The position numbers were made by a program, and so were the translations under genes. 64,000 nt of DNA, from assembly GCA_023376005.1 (NCBI GenBank), contig CM042152.1:86009856-86073855 (forward strand), in the 5' to 3' direction. Under the pieces are notes generated by a model. That model did not search any database. It was not told the origin of the DNA and worked only from the letters and a program-made list of their open reading frames with translations. Position 1 is the first letter of the stretch; every line of letters begins with the position of its first letter. This DNA is from Doryteuthis pealeii. Its lineage: Eukaryota; Mollusca; Cephalopoda; Myopsida; Loliginidae. Below, piece after piece: positions 33,431 to 45,727 of this stretch.

Positions 33431-34649
33431 CATCTTTTTTGTAAGGTTTCATTGAATCATATTTTCCAGCTTTCCAATTATAGTTAATTCTAGTTTTTCT
33501 ATGCTCAGTTATTCAAAAGGTATTTTCTTTTTAATGTTTTCATCATTTGGACGCAGACACAAAGCATATAGTATAGGCAAGGCGGTTTGTGTAACATAGT
33601 TAACAGATTGTGATAGATTGGGATATAATAAAGCAAAGAATCAATGTAACACACACTGTTTAGAAGTTGTTTTTTTTTTTTTAAACTTTAGTCTATGTTT
33701 AATTCAAAGTAGATTCCTCTCTAACTTCAGTGGTTTAGCAGGGCTAACTGGTACTATAAATTGTATGTGGCAGTAAATAGTTGCGTGAGTGGAGAAGAAA
33801 GGCTCATTACTTTTCAAAATGCATCCCCTTCATGATTATTTGTAGGCTATTGCACTGTTATAGTATTTTAGATTCCTCTAAATAGCTTTTACTTAGCTTT
33901 TCTGTTTGTTTACCATATAACAAAAAGAAAAATATCGCATATAAAAAAAAATATATTATATATATATGAAGAAAGCCACTGTAATCCATTTGGCGCATAC
34001 CACATATAAACAATTGAAATTAATGAAAAAAAAAAGAATCAGTATAAAGTAAGAAATACAAAATATAAACTGAAATTGTTTTTTGTTTTTTTAAGTTTTA
34101 CATCATATTTTTTTTGAGAGTCTTCTCACTTTACAACATTCACACAAAGGTTTGCTGTGCAAATCTATTAGGTGACTGCACTACAACATCATCAGAGTGA
34201 TGTCAACTAAAGATATTTTAACCCATATCATGTCAGATTGCATGATTTCATAATAGTTTATTTCATGTGATCTTGATCCATTTTGATGAATAGAAAATGT
34301 GTAGGTATATCAGTTTACCGTTGATCACTGTCCATTCTCTCAATGTTGCTAAAATATGACCTTCATGGTTTTAATGCACAGATCATCTTTGAAGTCAAAT
34401 TGGGATGGGAGAAAAGTGCATAGGAAGATGATGGTGAATAGAATATACTTAGGAGAAAAAGAAGGATAAGTAACATGTTTGGTGGAAGACGAGGAACAAT
34501 AGAAAGAGATTTTCATTTGAGGATATAGAAGAAGGGGACAAATGATATAGACGAAGAGAAATATGAAAGTTAGATGTTTCTTTTTTGATTCAGTCTCAAA
34601 AGTGTGAGGCAGATTTGCAGTTATTTTTGGGCAAAAGATAATTGGTTTA

Positions 34650-35100
34650 AGGAATCATAAATATACTCCCCCACCGGAGTAAAATATAGTTCAGAGCTTT
34701 TGTTGAATACAGATTTACTAATATATTAATTAGGGATTATTAAATTATGCCTTTGGAATGCATAAATAAATCAAATAAAGTTTATTCCTTGTTCAAATTT
34801 AAAAGGAATTCTGAAATAAAACTTTTTATTTTCCAAATTGCACTGACCATAGCAAACATACTTATTTCAGCCACGTAAAGACAGTGTTATAAACAAAAGG
34901 TATTCAACTCTTTAAGAAATCATAAATATTCCTCAACCAGTTGTAGATATACTTGATAATACTTTAACTTACTTTAAAGAATTTACCAATATAATTCATT
35001 TTATTTAATATTTATCCTTTTGATTCATAAATCAATAATTTTATTAATTTTTCTATTTAAAAAGAAATTCTGAAAATAAATTTCTTATTCCAGATTGTTA
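34650..35100 (-). repeat. ~256-bp tandem duplication (copy 2)
   Basis: This is the reverse counterpart of 46222-46680. Confidence 0.65.
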
Positions 35101-35600
35101 AATTGTAAATAAAGAGGCAAATATGATTTAGTTTGGTAAATAGACAAGATTGTTGAAAGTCAGAAAATAAAATGACAACATTTATTTACTCCAATAAATT
35201 GGTATAATTACATCAAAGACAAAAAGCAAATTATGAAAAATAAGCACAACAACAAAATGTTAAGTGTATTTAAGATATACAAGTAGTGCTCTTCATAATA
35301 AAGTTTTACAAAGAAAATATATAAGTATTGTGTTATATGAAATATACAAAAAGTTAATTATAGTCAAAAGTTTTTAGAAATTTGTGATCACTTACTACTT
35401 AACTCTAATTCACCATATGTCAAAAACAGTTGTCTCTTTTTTTTTTCATCTAAATTGTATAAGAATTTACTTACACAATTAGATAAGTATTCATATAATG
35501 TGTGTGTGTGTATATATATACATACACACACAAGGAATGTCCAAAAAGTATTCATATAATGTGTATGTGTGTATATATAATATATATATAACACATACAC

Positions 35601-35924
35601 TCACAAGGAAGCCCCGAATCCTTATCATATGGTTGCTAGAAGGCGGTGGCTGCGGGTCTTACATGTCTGGGAATGGCGTTAAACTCTATCTGATGGTGAG
35701 GTTCCAGTTTTGGAGGTTTGGGGAATGTGGAGCACTCCATCATCACCATTGCTCCTGGTCCATTCTGACCCGGGTGGTAGTACCGTGTTAGGGTAAACGT
35801 ATTTATAAAAAAATGTATTATCCATTAAGAATGATTTATTTCAAACTTTATCGGCATTAAAATGACCCAGCCACTGAGGTTGATATGCCGTAAACAAAAC
35901 AAACCAAACTCTATCACAAGGAAG
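35601..35924 (+). mobile_element. SINE-C, 5'-truncated (copy 2)
   Basis: The body is 35612-35913, with TCACAAGGAAG at 35601-35611 and 35914-35924. Confidence 0.85.
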
Positions 35925-36719
35925 GTCCAAAATGAATATACAATTGTTAATTGTAGACAAAAGAACTATCTAAAAATGATGCACTTCAACTGCAGTTTTG
36001 TGTGTGTGTGTGTGTGTGTGTGTGGTGTGTCAATCAATTAAAATAGTCAATTATTAAAAACAGATGTTCTTCCATTGTAACTTGAATGTCTTTCATTTTC
36101 TATAAAAAGATTTTTTTTAAACACACAAAAAAAAAAACCCCAACTCTTATCACACTTAATCTTTCATTTCTATAAAAAAGGTTTCCAGAAAACCTATATT
36201 CTGCATTATCTCCCCTTTTATTTAAATACCTTAGATTAGAATAGTCAATTATTATTAACAAAAAGTATTTTTCATTTTATTTAATCATTTGGATTTCATG
36301 GTGAAATCTTCAAGACTAAGCTTATAATAAATGCTCTATATAGAAAAGATTTCTATGATCTTAGCTCATCTGAAAGTTTTTTGTGGTGGTGGGGTGGTGG
36401 TGGTGGGTGGTGGTAGTGAGGTTCTCTTTGAATCTTGAATTTTAAATTTTAACATTGTAAATCCACAACTGATGATCATTGAATTTCTATATTTATTTCA
36501 AAGGTCAGATAACAATCCTTAAAAGGTTTAACATGTTCTGTCCAGTAAGAATCAAATATTATTTCACTTTCTTCCACTTCACAAATTCTACAAGTAGCTT
36601 TGAAGCCTAATTTAAAATTGACAGAAATATTAATCCTTTTATCTGCTATGATAACATCTGAAATGAAAAATATAGCATGAATAGAATTGGATGATAGATG
36701 TAGATATTTATAATGAAAA

Positions 36720-37360
36720 TCTTATTATAATGGAGAATTGTGGGTTTGTCTGTCTGTAACCGAAACTAGACAAGTCACAATTCCCTTTGTTTATTTACAC
36801 ACATTCTCCATAATTTTATTTTTTTTTTATTTAACCTCAATTATTAGTAAAATTGTTTTACATCATTAAGATTGTTAACAATATCTACATACTAAACATG
36901 CAATTTATATTTATATATTCAACGAAATAGCGGTTTACAGTGTGGAATGGGAAGGCTAATTTGCATATTGATCTTAAAAATTTTATTTTATAAATATAAA
37001 TGCTTAGTATTATTTGATTTCTAATTGTTTGGTTTTATCTTAATAAATATGAGCAAAAATCTCGGGGTAAATCTTAACAGAAATCTATTAACATAAAGAA
37101 ATAACTGTAATTTTATTCTTTTCTTCCTTTTTAACTAATAGTTAAATTAGGGAAATTTACCACTGAAAGACGGGATAAGGGAAAATGGTGGAACAGTTAG
37201 TTTCAAAGTTGTTTTCTATTTCCGATTATACCCCTCTGTTCCCAAATATTTTTTATCTGAATTCTTATTCAGTTTTCATTAGCCTTTCTAATTTAACATG
37301 ATATTTTATTATATTAAAACTTAAAATACTTGCACCCGTAGGGTGCATATATTTGCTAAG
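36720..37360 (+). mobile_element. Helitron family-1 insertion, allele B (copy 2)
   Basis: It starts TCTTATTATAATGG after an A. It ends with hairpin GCACCC/GGGTGC and CTAAG, a CTAG with one extra base. It is absent from copy 1. It is about 640 bp with no coding capacity. Confidence 0.88.
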
Positions 37361-37383
37361 TAATAATAAAGTCTTTAGATGTG

Positions 37384-37585
37384 TATATATTTACACAAAG
37401 CAGGATACAATACAAGGTCAATATTTAATCATTTAACATTTGAATTCAATGTTTTCCTTCTCCTAGACTGGTTGCCATACTAAGTTTAAAGAACCCAGTC
37501 AGCCTACTATTCACAACATATCTGGAGGAGATAAGTTGGATGCATACAAACTTTTCCAAGATTTGAGATGTGTCTTTAGATATGT
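37384..37585 (-). mobile_element. SINE-B fragment, uninterrupted (copy 2)
   Basis: This is the counterpart of 8175-8812 without the 420-bp LTR. A single GTAT-equivalent is present. Confidence 0.65.
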
Positions 37586-38066
37586 ATATGAAATATGCTT
37601 TAGAGTAAATTGAAAATACTTGATATAGCCTAATATGAGGTGTAGGTAAAAGTTCTAGTGGCCTCACATTTTTAAAACTAGAGGACTAAATGATTAAATT
37701 GAAAAACGTTTCTATATTAAGTGTTCATTTAAAAAAAGAAGAAAAATGTCTGGGGATAAGATAGATATGCAACGCTGTATTGTGTTTCTTTGAATTTGTG
37801 CAACAGCAGCATAATCAAAGAAGATTATTGATGATGTCTATGGAGATATTTGTGCCTAGTCATGAAGGGTTTGCAAATGCTCATGAAGAACGAGTTTGGC
37901 CTCGGGGACCAACTGTGCAGGTGGTCCAACTAAGTTGAAATTAGAAGTGATGACTTATAAGACTTTTGGATAATGAACACCCACCCCCTGCCCTCAATCA
38001 GGAAATTGAATTTCACATGCATTGTCAAAGCCTCATCCCCTTGCATTCACTTTTTACTCAACATTA

Positions 38067-38360
38067 TATTGAAGTCAGTCAGTCAAACAATGGGTTGAAC
38101 ATGGACTGGTCAAGCACAACTGAAACCAGTGTCAGACAAAAACTGGTACTTAATGGGAATTCAGAAACAGTCCACTCATGCATTTGGGTGATTCCATTCC
38201 CTGAGTCCCTGATTGGCTCTTGGTTGTAGGGATCTCTGAGGTCCATAAATCCTGCCATTCTGCAGTAGTCTTAGCAGCAACCAGATAGTATTGGGTTACG
38301 ACTGCTTGCTGTCTGTCTTGCCAATTCGACGGTAATTGGACTTAGTATGATTATTCTACA
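38067..38360 (-). repeat. Family E repeat (copy 2)
   Basis: This is the reverse counterpart of 42963-43259. Confidence 0.6.
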
Positions 38361-38579
38361 ACAATGAGAAAAAATGATTTTTTTTTGTCACAGGAGGGAA
38401 AATTGGATTTTCTATGAGAATTCAGTGTTGAAATCATGGGTGGATCTAGGACTGCTACAGTATTAACAGCAAAAATCCTTTGGGGAACAATCTATTATTG
38501 GAAATTGTAAAAGGAGTGCTACATGATGAAATTGTTGAAGTTTGGTGAAACTGTTACTGTAGAAGTTTGCAAGTCATGT

Positions 38580-39045
38580 AACATTTATTGTGATAGAAAT
38601 TGATAAGCACCAGAGTTCAATCCTGGACAAGGCTGTTTATGTTTCCTTTGTGCAATGGCCTTGGGAAAAGGCATAAACCTATCTGTTCTCCCCTTTCAAC
38701 TATGGGTAAATAGATTGTTTCCTTAGTTAGTGTTTGTTGGCACTGGTTAGGGGTCAGAATAAAGACACAAAACGGGAAATGAGTTAAATAAAATATATTA
38801 ACAAAGAACAGTAGTACAACATATACAAGACAGTTACATGCGAGGCTATCTTATCGCCGTCTGCTGAATTAACTCTCGTTTAAGTGCAAACTGCTGCTAT
38901 TTACAGTTGTAAGAGTTCTTGGTGTATGTGTAAATTACCATAACAGTTAGGCAACCAATTTAAGAGAGGAAAACTGAATTCAAACCAACTGTACTCCATT
39001 TAAAAAATTAACATTGTGTTGAGGCAGTAGAATAATACATATGGG
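38580..39045 (+). mobile_element. SINE-B with the 222-bp LTR only (copy 2)
   Basis: This is the counterpart of 42270-42742. The site of the 478-bp LTR is empty (about 38957). Confidence 0.7.
38726..38950 (-). mobile_element. Solo LTR, TSD GTTAG (copy 2)
   Basis: The body is 38731-38945, flanked by GTTAG on both sides. The left edge has several indels. Confidence 0.75.
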
Positions 39046-39386
39046 GGAATGTCACAGTCTGAGATTTTTTCAGTTGAGAAAAAAGATCATTAAAAGACAA
39101 GAATGAGAAAAGTCATATTGCTCCTAGATAATTCTTCTTCTTATCAAATACTTTATAGGCCTAAAACAATATGGAGTTGGAATAGAAAATTCATTTTTAC
39201 ACAGGCATATATTAAACGGACCTTGGTGCCATCAAATATCATTGTTTTGATCAATGCAGTAATTCTAGTGGTCAAAATTAAAAGTTGTGTCTGTTGATCT
39301 GAAGCCAGATCTTTTATCAAATGGAATTTTAAAAGTTCTAGAACATTTGTGTCAGCTTAAGAAAATTAAGCAAATAATTCTGATGC

Positions 39387-39423
<37 letters not shown>

Positions 39424-39430
<7 letters not shown>

Positions 39431-39540
39431 TTTTTACTTGAAGGCACTTACAACGCATGTATCGCATAAAATTCGATACTTTTTCTTATAGAAAATGAAC
39501 TTGACAAGTGTAATCCAGCAAAGGATGGCTCGATGTGTAG
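39424..39540 (+). repeat. Half-palindrome segment absent from copy 1 (copy 2)
   Basis: It contains 'acttgaaggcacttacaacg' and resembles one arm of the palindromic MITE at 55153. It lies between a (TA)n run and the mariner MITE. Copy 1 lacks it between 5847 and 5860. Counterpart: about 41752-41872. Confidence 0.6.
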
Positions 39541-39553
39541 AATACCGTAAGAC

Positions 39554-39795
39554 AAGGTGTGTCAAAAAAGTAGCTAGATTTTTTGTACTTTTTGACACCC
39601 CTGTGTTCTGAAAAATAAAAACACATTCCATTCATTCTTCATTCTATCTTGTTAAATACAGCTTTAAACCTGGTCTTTTTTTTGACACAGCTTTGTATTC
39701 TGAAACGATTAATGAAATGAACGTTATTCTTTTTTTCAGAATTACAAGGCATGTCAAAGTACATAAAAAAATCTCAATACTTTTTGACACACCTT
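39554..39795. mobile_element. mariner-type MITE (copy 2)
   Basis: Ends AAGGTGTGTCAAAA and TTTTTGACACACCTT, with the same repeated internal termini as 5601-5845. Confidence 0.75.
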
Positions 39796-39914
39796 ATATA
39801 TATATATATATAAACTAGCTATTATTAATGGAAATTGATTTTAAAGGAAAAATGGGGAAAAACTTTTGGCATACATCAAATAATTGTTTTCTTGGATTTA
39901 TTTGTTTCTGTTGT

Positions 39915-40100
39915 ATTACCCACCCTTCTACCATAGGGCAGGATTCATGCATTGTAAAATCTTTAGTGGAATATAGCTTTCCAAACTCCTGAGGTATAAC
40001 CTATCTATATCTAATAGCTGGGTGGAGGAAAGATAAATTTGTGCATTTCTCAAAGAGCATTAAGCAGAATGTGATAGAATCAGGATTTGAAATTTTTTGT
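39915..40100 (-). mobile_element. SINE-B fragment (copy 2)
   Basis: This is the reverse counterpart of 5255-5450. Confidence 0.55.
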
Positions 40101-40797
40101 TTGTTTTCTTTATACTCAAACTTTGTATGTGTGTGTGTGTGCAGGATAATAATAAAATTAAAAAAAAATACCTAATTTAATAAATTTAGTTATTTTTATA
40201 AATTTATACAGCTTTAAATTGATAAAATTTGACCCAAGAAGCAAAAAAATATAAAAAACAAAAATATGAAACAAGATTTAGTCCGGGTTGTTTTGTTTTG
40301 TTTTTGGGGGAGGAGCATTTTATCATTTGTGTGCGTGTTTTAGCAACCTGGTCTCATCCCAACAAGAAAAAGTTATAAGAAATTCTGTTTCATATATAAC
40401 TAAAGTCATTGTTTCCCATACCGCCAAGACTTATCATTACTTAGCCTGCCAGGAGAAATAGCTTATGGGACTGTAATATAAAGTCACATTGTGTGTTTCA
40501 TTTATAAGGAAATTTTTTGAGCATGTAAATGGAATGTCATTTTGATAAGCAAGGAAAGTAATTTTTTAAGATTGTGTATACAAATGTGTTTTTTTTTTTC
40601 ATAAACCCAAGTAGAAAAATTCACCTTTCTGGTCGACTACCAATGAACTCCATTCCAGTACATTTCTTTTTTCTATTGCAATAAATAAAATACATTAAGC
40701 ATCAACGGCATCAGTCTTGTTGTTGGTTATGTACGGAATTATGCCCTCCAGTCATGACTTGTTAGCTCAATCTTCTATCAGACTCCATTATTACATA

Positions 40798-40804
40798 CAA
40801 AATA
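40798..40804. other. Inversion junction, copy 2 to copy 3
   Basis: Left of the junction the sequence is the reverse complement of copy-1 position 4597 upward. Right of it the sequence is forward from copy-1 position ~4857. A CAAAAT tract occurs at both parent positions and once at the join. The 257 bp between 4597 and 4857 are present only once around the fold (in copy 2), so the palindrome is asymmetric. Confidence 0.85.
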
Positions 40805-41217
40805 GATTCCATTTACATGCTAAAAAATTGTCCTTAAAAATAAAACACAATGTGACTTTATAATTTACCAGTCCCATAAGCTATTCTCCTGGCAAGTAAG
40901 TAATGATAAGTTTGGCTGGTATGGAAAATGACTTTAGTTATAAATGAAAACAGAATTTCTTATTACCTGTTGGGAGACCAGGTGCTAAAACAGCACACAA
41001 ATAAATCTCCTCCCCCAAAAAAAACAAAACAAAAAAACGGACAATCTTGTTTTCATATTTGTTTTTTATATTTTTTGTTGCATTCTGGGTCAAATTTTAT
41101 CAATTTAAAGCTGTATAATTTTAAAATAACTAATAATTTTAAAATTTAGTATTTTTTTAATTTTTATTTTATCCTTGCACACACACACACATACAAAGTT
41201 AGTATAGGAGAAAACAA

Positions 41218-41405
41218 ACAAAAAATTTCAAATCCTGGATGTTTATCACATTCTGCTAATGCTCTTGAGAAAATGCACAATTTATCTTTCCTCCCCAGCT
41301 ATAGTATATAGTAGGGTTATACCTCAGGAGTTTGAAGCTATATTCACTTAAAGATTTAACAATGCATTGAATCCTGCCTTATGGTAGAGGGGTGGGTAAT
41401 ACAAA
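41218..41405 (+). mobile_element. SINE-B fragment (copy 3)
   Basis: Counterpart of 5255-5450; B box TTCAAATCCTGGATG intact. Confidence 0.6.
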
Positions 41406-41514
41406 CAGAAACAAAATAAATCCAGAACAAATTTTGAGTGTATGCAAAGTTTTTCCCCTTTGTTCCCTTTAAATCAATTCATTAATAATAGCTAGTATTA
41501 TATATATTTATATA

Positions 41515-41746
41515 AGGTGTTCAAAAGTTTGAGTATTTTTTGTATTTTTGACATGCCTTGTATTCTGAAAAAAGAATAACGTTCCATTCATTAATGTTTT
41601 CAGATAAAGCTGTGTCAAAAAAGTACAGGTTTAAGCTGTATTTAACAAGATGAAATGAAGAATGAATGGAATGTTTTGTTTTTTTTTTCAGAACACAGGG
41701 TGTGTCAAAAAGTACAAAAAAAATCTAGTACTTTTTTGACACACCT
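41515..41746. mobile_element. mariner-type MITE (copy 3)
   Basis: Counterpart of 5601-5845. The right-hand end is followed by TGTCTGTACGG instead of TATA, unlike copy 1. Confidence 0.75.
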
Positions 41747-41868
41747 TGTCTGTACGGTATTCTACACATCGGAGCCATCCTTGCTGGGATTACCTTTCAA
41801 GGTTCATTTTCTATAAAGTATCCGAATTTTATGCGATACATGCGTTGTAAGTGCCCTTCAAGTAAAAA

Positions 41869-41883
<15 letters not shown>

Positions 41884-41914
<31 letters not shown>
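41884..41914. repeat. TA microsatellite
   Basis: About 30-40 bp of TA. The length differs in each copy. Confidence 0.9.
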
Positions 41915-41916
<2 letters not shown>

Positions 41917-42269
41917 CATCAGAATATTTTGCTTAATTTTCTGTAAGCTGACACAAATGTTCTAGAATTTTAAAAATTCCATTTTGATAAAAATGACTCT
42001 GGCTTCAGTGCAACAGACACACTTTAAATTTTTGACCACATAAGGAATGACTGCATTGATCAAAACAAATGAATAATTTGATGGCACCAAGTCCGTTAAT
42101 ATAATGCCTGTGTAAAAATGAATTTTTCTATTCCAACTTCCATTATTGTTTTAGCCTATAAAGTATTGATAAGAAGAAGAATTATCATAGAGCAATATGA
42201 CTTTGTCATTCTTGTTTTTATATGATCTTTTTTCTTCACTGAAAATCTCAGACTGTGACATTCCCCCAT

Positions 42270-42742
42270 ATGTATTTATCTACTGCCTCCAACACAATGT
42301 TAATTTTTTAAATGGAGTACAGTTGGTTTGAATTCAGTTTTCCTTCTCTTAAATTGGTTGCCTAACTGTTATGGTAATTTACCACATACACAAGAACTCT
42401 TACAACTGTAAATAGCAGCAGGTTCTGCACTTAAGCGAGAGTTAATATTTCAGCAGACGGCCGATAAGATAGCCTCGCATGTAACTGTCTCATTTGTATA
42501 TGTTTGTACTACTGTTCTTTGTTAATATATTTATTTAACTCATTTCCCGTTTTGTGTCTTTATTCTGACCCCTAACCAGGCCACAACACTAACTAAGGAT
42601 AACAATCTATTTACCCATAGTTGAAGGGAGAACAGATAGGTTTATGCCTTTCCCAAGGGCATTGGCACAAAGTGAAACATAAACAGCCTTGTCCAGGATT
42701 TGAACTCTGGTTGCTTATTCAATTTTCTATCACAATAAATGT
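42270..42742 (-). mobile_element. SINE-B with the 222-bp LTR only (copy 3)
   Basis: It shows the state before the 478-bp LTR arrived: 'cttctcttaaattgg' is continuous near 42341-42355. B box intact near 42693-42707. Confidence 0.75.
42362..42593 (+). mobile_element. Solo LTR, 222 bp, TSD CTAAC (copy 3)
   Basis: The body is 42367-42588 with CTAAC on both sides. It has the same length as in copy 1. Confidence 0.82.
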
Positions 42743-42962
42743 TACATGATGCAAACTTCTACAGTAACAGTTTCACCAAACTTCAACAATTCATCATGTA
42801 GCACTCCTTTTACAATTTCCAATAATAGATTTGTTCCCCAAAGGATTTTGCTGTTAATACTGTAGGCAGTCCTAGATCCACCCATGATTTTCAACACTTT
42901 GAATTCTCATAGAAAATCCAATTTTCCCCTCCTGTGACAAAAAATATTTTTTCTCATGTTTG

Positions 42963-43259
42963 TAGAATAATCATACTAAGTCCAATTACCGTCGAATTGG
43001 CAAGACAAGACAGCAAGCAGTCGTAACCCAATACTATTCTGGTTTGCTGCTAAGACTACTGCAGAATGGCAGGATTTATGGAGCCTCAGAGGATCCTACA
43101 AACCAAGCAGCCAATCAGGACTCAGGGAATGGAATCACCCAAATGCATGAGTGGACTGTTCTGAATTCCCATAAGTACCAGTTGTCTTGACACTGGTTCA
43201 GTTGTGCTTGACCAGTCACATTGTTCAACCCAATTGTTTGACTGACTGACTTCAATAAT
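42963..43259 (+). repeat. Family E repeat (copy 3)
   Basis: Clean counterpart of 7388-7685. Confidence 0.65.
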
Positions 43260-43744
43260 GTTGAGTAAAAAGTGAAATGCAAGGGGGTGAGGCTTTGACA
43301 ATGCATGTGAAATTCAATTTCCTGATTGAGGGCAGGGGGGTGGGGTGTCATTATCCAAAAGATCTTATAAGTCATCACTTCTAATTTCACTTAGTTGACC
43401 ACCTGCACAGTTTGGTCCCCGAGGCCAAACTCGTCTTTCATGAGCATTGCAAACCCTTCATGACAATGGCACAAACTATCTCCATAGACATCATCAATAA
43501 TCTTCTTCGATTATGCTGCTGTTTTGCACAACTTTCAAAGAAACACAATACAGCGTTGCATATCTATCTTATCCCCAGACATTTTTCTTCTTTTTAAATG
43601 AACACTTAATATAGAAACTGTTTTTCAATTAATCATTTAGTCTCTAGTTTAAAAATGTGAGGCCACTAGGAACTTTTACCTACACCTCATATTAGGGTAT
43701 ATCAAAAGTATTTTCAATTTTACTCTAAAGCATATTTCATATAC

Positions 43745-43962
43745 ATATCTAAAGACACATCTCAAATCTTGGAAAAGTTTGTATGCATCCAACTTATCTC
43801 CCTCCAGATATGTTGTGAATAGTAGGGCTGACTGGGTTCTTTAAACTTAGTATGGCAACCAGTCTAGGAGAAGGAAAACATTGAATTCAAATGTTAAATG
43901 ATTAAATATTGACCTTGTATTGTATCCTGCTTTTGTGTAAATATATACACATCTAAAGACTT
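43745..43962 (+). mobile_element. SINE-B fragment, uninterrupted (copy 3)
   Basis: Counterpart of 8175-8812 with a single GTAT where copy 1 has the 420-bp LTR. Confidence 0.68.
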
Positions 43963-43970
43963 TATTATTA

Positions 43971-44603
43971 CTAGCAAATATATGCACCCTACGGGTGCAA
44001 GTATTTAAGTTTTAATATAATAAAATATCATGTTAAATTAGAAAGGCTAATGAAACTGAATAAGAATTCAGATAAAAATATTTGGAACAGAGGGGGTATA
44101 ATCGGAAAATAGAACAACTTTGAAACTAACTGTTCCACCATTTTCCCTTACTCCCGTCTTTCAGTGGTAAATTTCCCTAATTTAACTATTTAGTTAAATA
44201 GGAAGAAAAGAATAAAATTACAGTTATTTCTTTATGTTAATAGATTTCTGTTAAGATTTATCCCGAGATTTTTTGCTCATATTTATTAAGATAAAACCAA
44301 ACAATTAGAAATCAATAATACTAAGCATATATTTATTAAAATAAAATTTTTTAAGATCAATATGCAAATTAGCCTTCCCATTCACACTGTAAACCGCTAT
44401 TTCGTTGAATATATAAATATAATTGCATGTTATTAGTATGTAGATATTGTTAACAATCTTAATGATGTAAAACAATTTTACTAATAATTGAGGTTTAAAT
44501 AAAAAATAAAATTATGGAGAATGTGTGTAAATAACAAAGGGAATTGTGACTTGTCTAGTTTCGGTTACAGACAGACAAACCCACAATCTCCATTATAATA
44601 AGA
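43971..44603 (-). mobile_element. Helitron family-1 insertion, allele B (copy 3)
   Basis: On the minus strand it starts TCTTATTATAATGG at 44603 and ends with hairpin GCACCC(GTA)GGGTGC and TTTGCTAG at 43971. Flanks are A (43970) and T (44604). Removing the 633 bp gives exactly the copy-1 sequence at 8811-8830, so it is a true filled site without target duplication. No transposase: a non-autonomous element that would need a Rep/helicase in trans. Confidence 0.92.
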
Positions 44604-44907
44604 TTTTCATTATTAAATATCTACATTCTATCATCAATTCTATTCAGCTATATTTTTCATTTCAGATGTTATCATAGCAGATAAAAGGTATTAATATTTC
44701 TGTCAATTTTAAATTAGGCTTCAAAGCTACTTGTAGAATTTGTGAAGTGGAAAGAAATGAAATAATATTTGATTCTACTGGACAGAACATGTTTAAACCT
44801 TTTAAGGATTGTTATCTGACCTTTGAAATAAATTATAGAAATCAATGATCATCAGTTGTGGATTACAATGTTGAAAATTTAAAATTCAAGATCAAAGAGA
44901 ACCTCAC

Positions 44908-44940
44908 TACCACCACCACCACCACCACCACCACCACCAC
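44908..44940. repeat. (ACC)n microsatellite
   Basis: Longer than the copy-1 tract at 9121-9143. Confidence 0.9.
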
Positions 44941-45402
44941 AAAAACTTTCAGATGAGCTAAGATCATAGAAATCTTTTCTATATAGAGCATTATATAAGC
45001 TTAGTTCTTGAGAGATTTCACCATGAAATCCCAAATGATTAAATAAAATGAAAATACTTTTTGTTAATAATAATTGACTATTCTAATCTAAGGTATTTAA
45101 ATACAAAGGGGAGATAATGCAGAATAATAGGTTTTCTTGGAAACCTTTTTTTATAGAAATGAAAGATTAAGTGTGATAAGAGTTGGGTTTTTTTTGTGTT
45201 TTAAAAAAAATCTTTTATAGTAAAATGAAAGACATTCAAGTTTACAAATGGAAGAACATCTGTTTTAATAATTGACTATTTTAATTGATTGACACACAAC
45301 ACACACACACACACACACACACAAAACTGCAGTTGAAGTGTCATCATTTTTAGATATGTTTCTTTTGTCTACAATTAACAATTGTATATTTCATTTTTGG
45401 AC

Positions 45403-45727
45403 CTTCCTTGTGATAGAGTTTGGTTTGTTTTGTTTTACGGCATATCAACCTCAGTGGGTCATTTAATGCCGATAAAGTTTTGAAATAAATCCATTCTTAA
45501 TGGATAATACAATTTTTTTATAAATACGTTTACCCTAACAGGTACTACCACTCCGGGTCAGAATGGACCAGGGAGCAATGGTGATGAATGGAGTGCTCCA
45601 CATTCCCCAAACCTCCAAAACTGGAACCTCACCATCAGATAGAGTTTAACGCCATTCCCAGGACATGTAGACCCGCAGCCACCGCCTTCTAGCACCCATA
45701 TGATAAGGATTCGGGGCTTCCTTGTGA
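45403..45727 (-). mobile_element. SINE-C, 5'-truncated (copy 3)
   Basis: The body is 45414-45716 with CTTCCTTGTGA on both sides. Identical boundaries to the copy-1 element. Confidence 0.85.

Larger units (their letters stand above)
37746..39380 (+). pseudogene. mariner transposase pseudogene (copy 2)
   Basis: It starts ATGTCTGGGGAT at 37746. The frame from 39103 reads KVILLLDNSSSYQ, keeping the Asp of the second catalytic motif. A SINE-B with the 222-bp LTR is nested at about 38580-39045. Confidence 0.72.
25074..40803 (-). repeat. Copy 2 of the block, inverted, indel-rich (allele B)
   Basis: The copy runs backwards from the equivalent of copy-1 position ~20050 to ~4597. It shares with copy 3 the Helitron insertion, the absence of both polymorphic LTRs, and point differences in 34380-34640. 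It shows frequent single-base indels and scrambled patches, for example 25975-26080 and 26679-26940, unlike the clean 43-53-kb part of copy 3. Confidence 0.92.
41930..43590 (-). pseudogene. mariner transposase pseudogene (copy 3)
   Basis: Same layout as 5870-8030. The start-like codon is at 43582, family E is at 42963-43259, the KGVLHDELL-like core is near 42780-42930, and the SINE-B with one LTR is at 42270-42742. Confidence 0.75.

Noticed and set aside
40798..40804. Missed PacBio adapter as the cause of the fold-back
   Set aside because: That gives a perfect palindrome, but here 257 bp are skipped at the turn. Other fold-back read artefacts remain possible.
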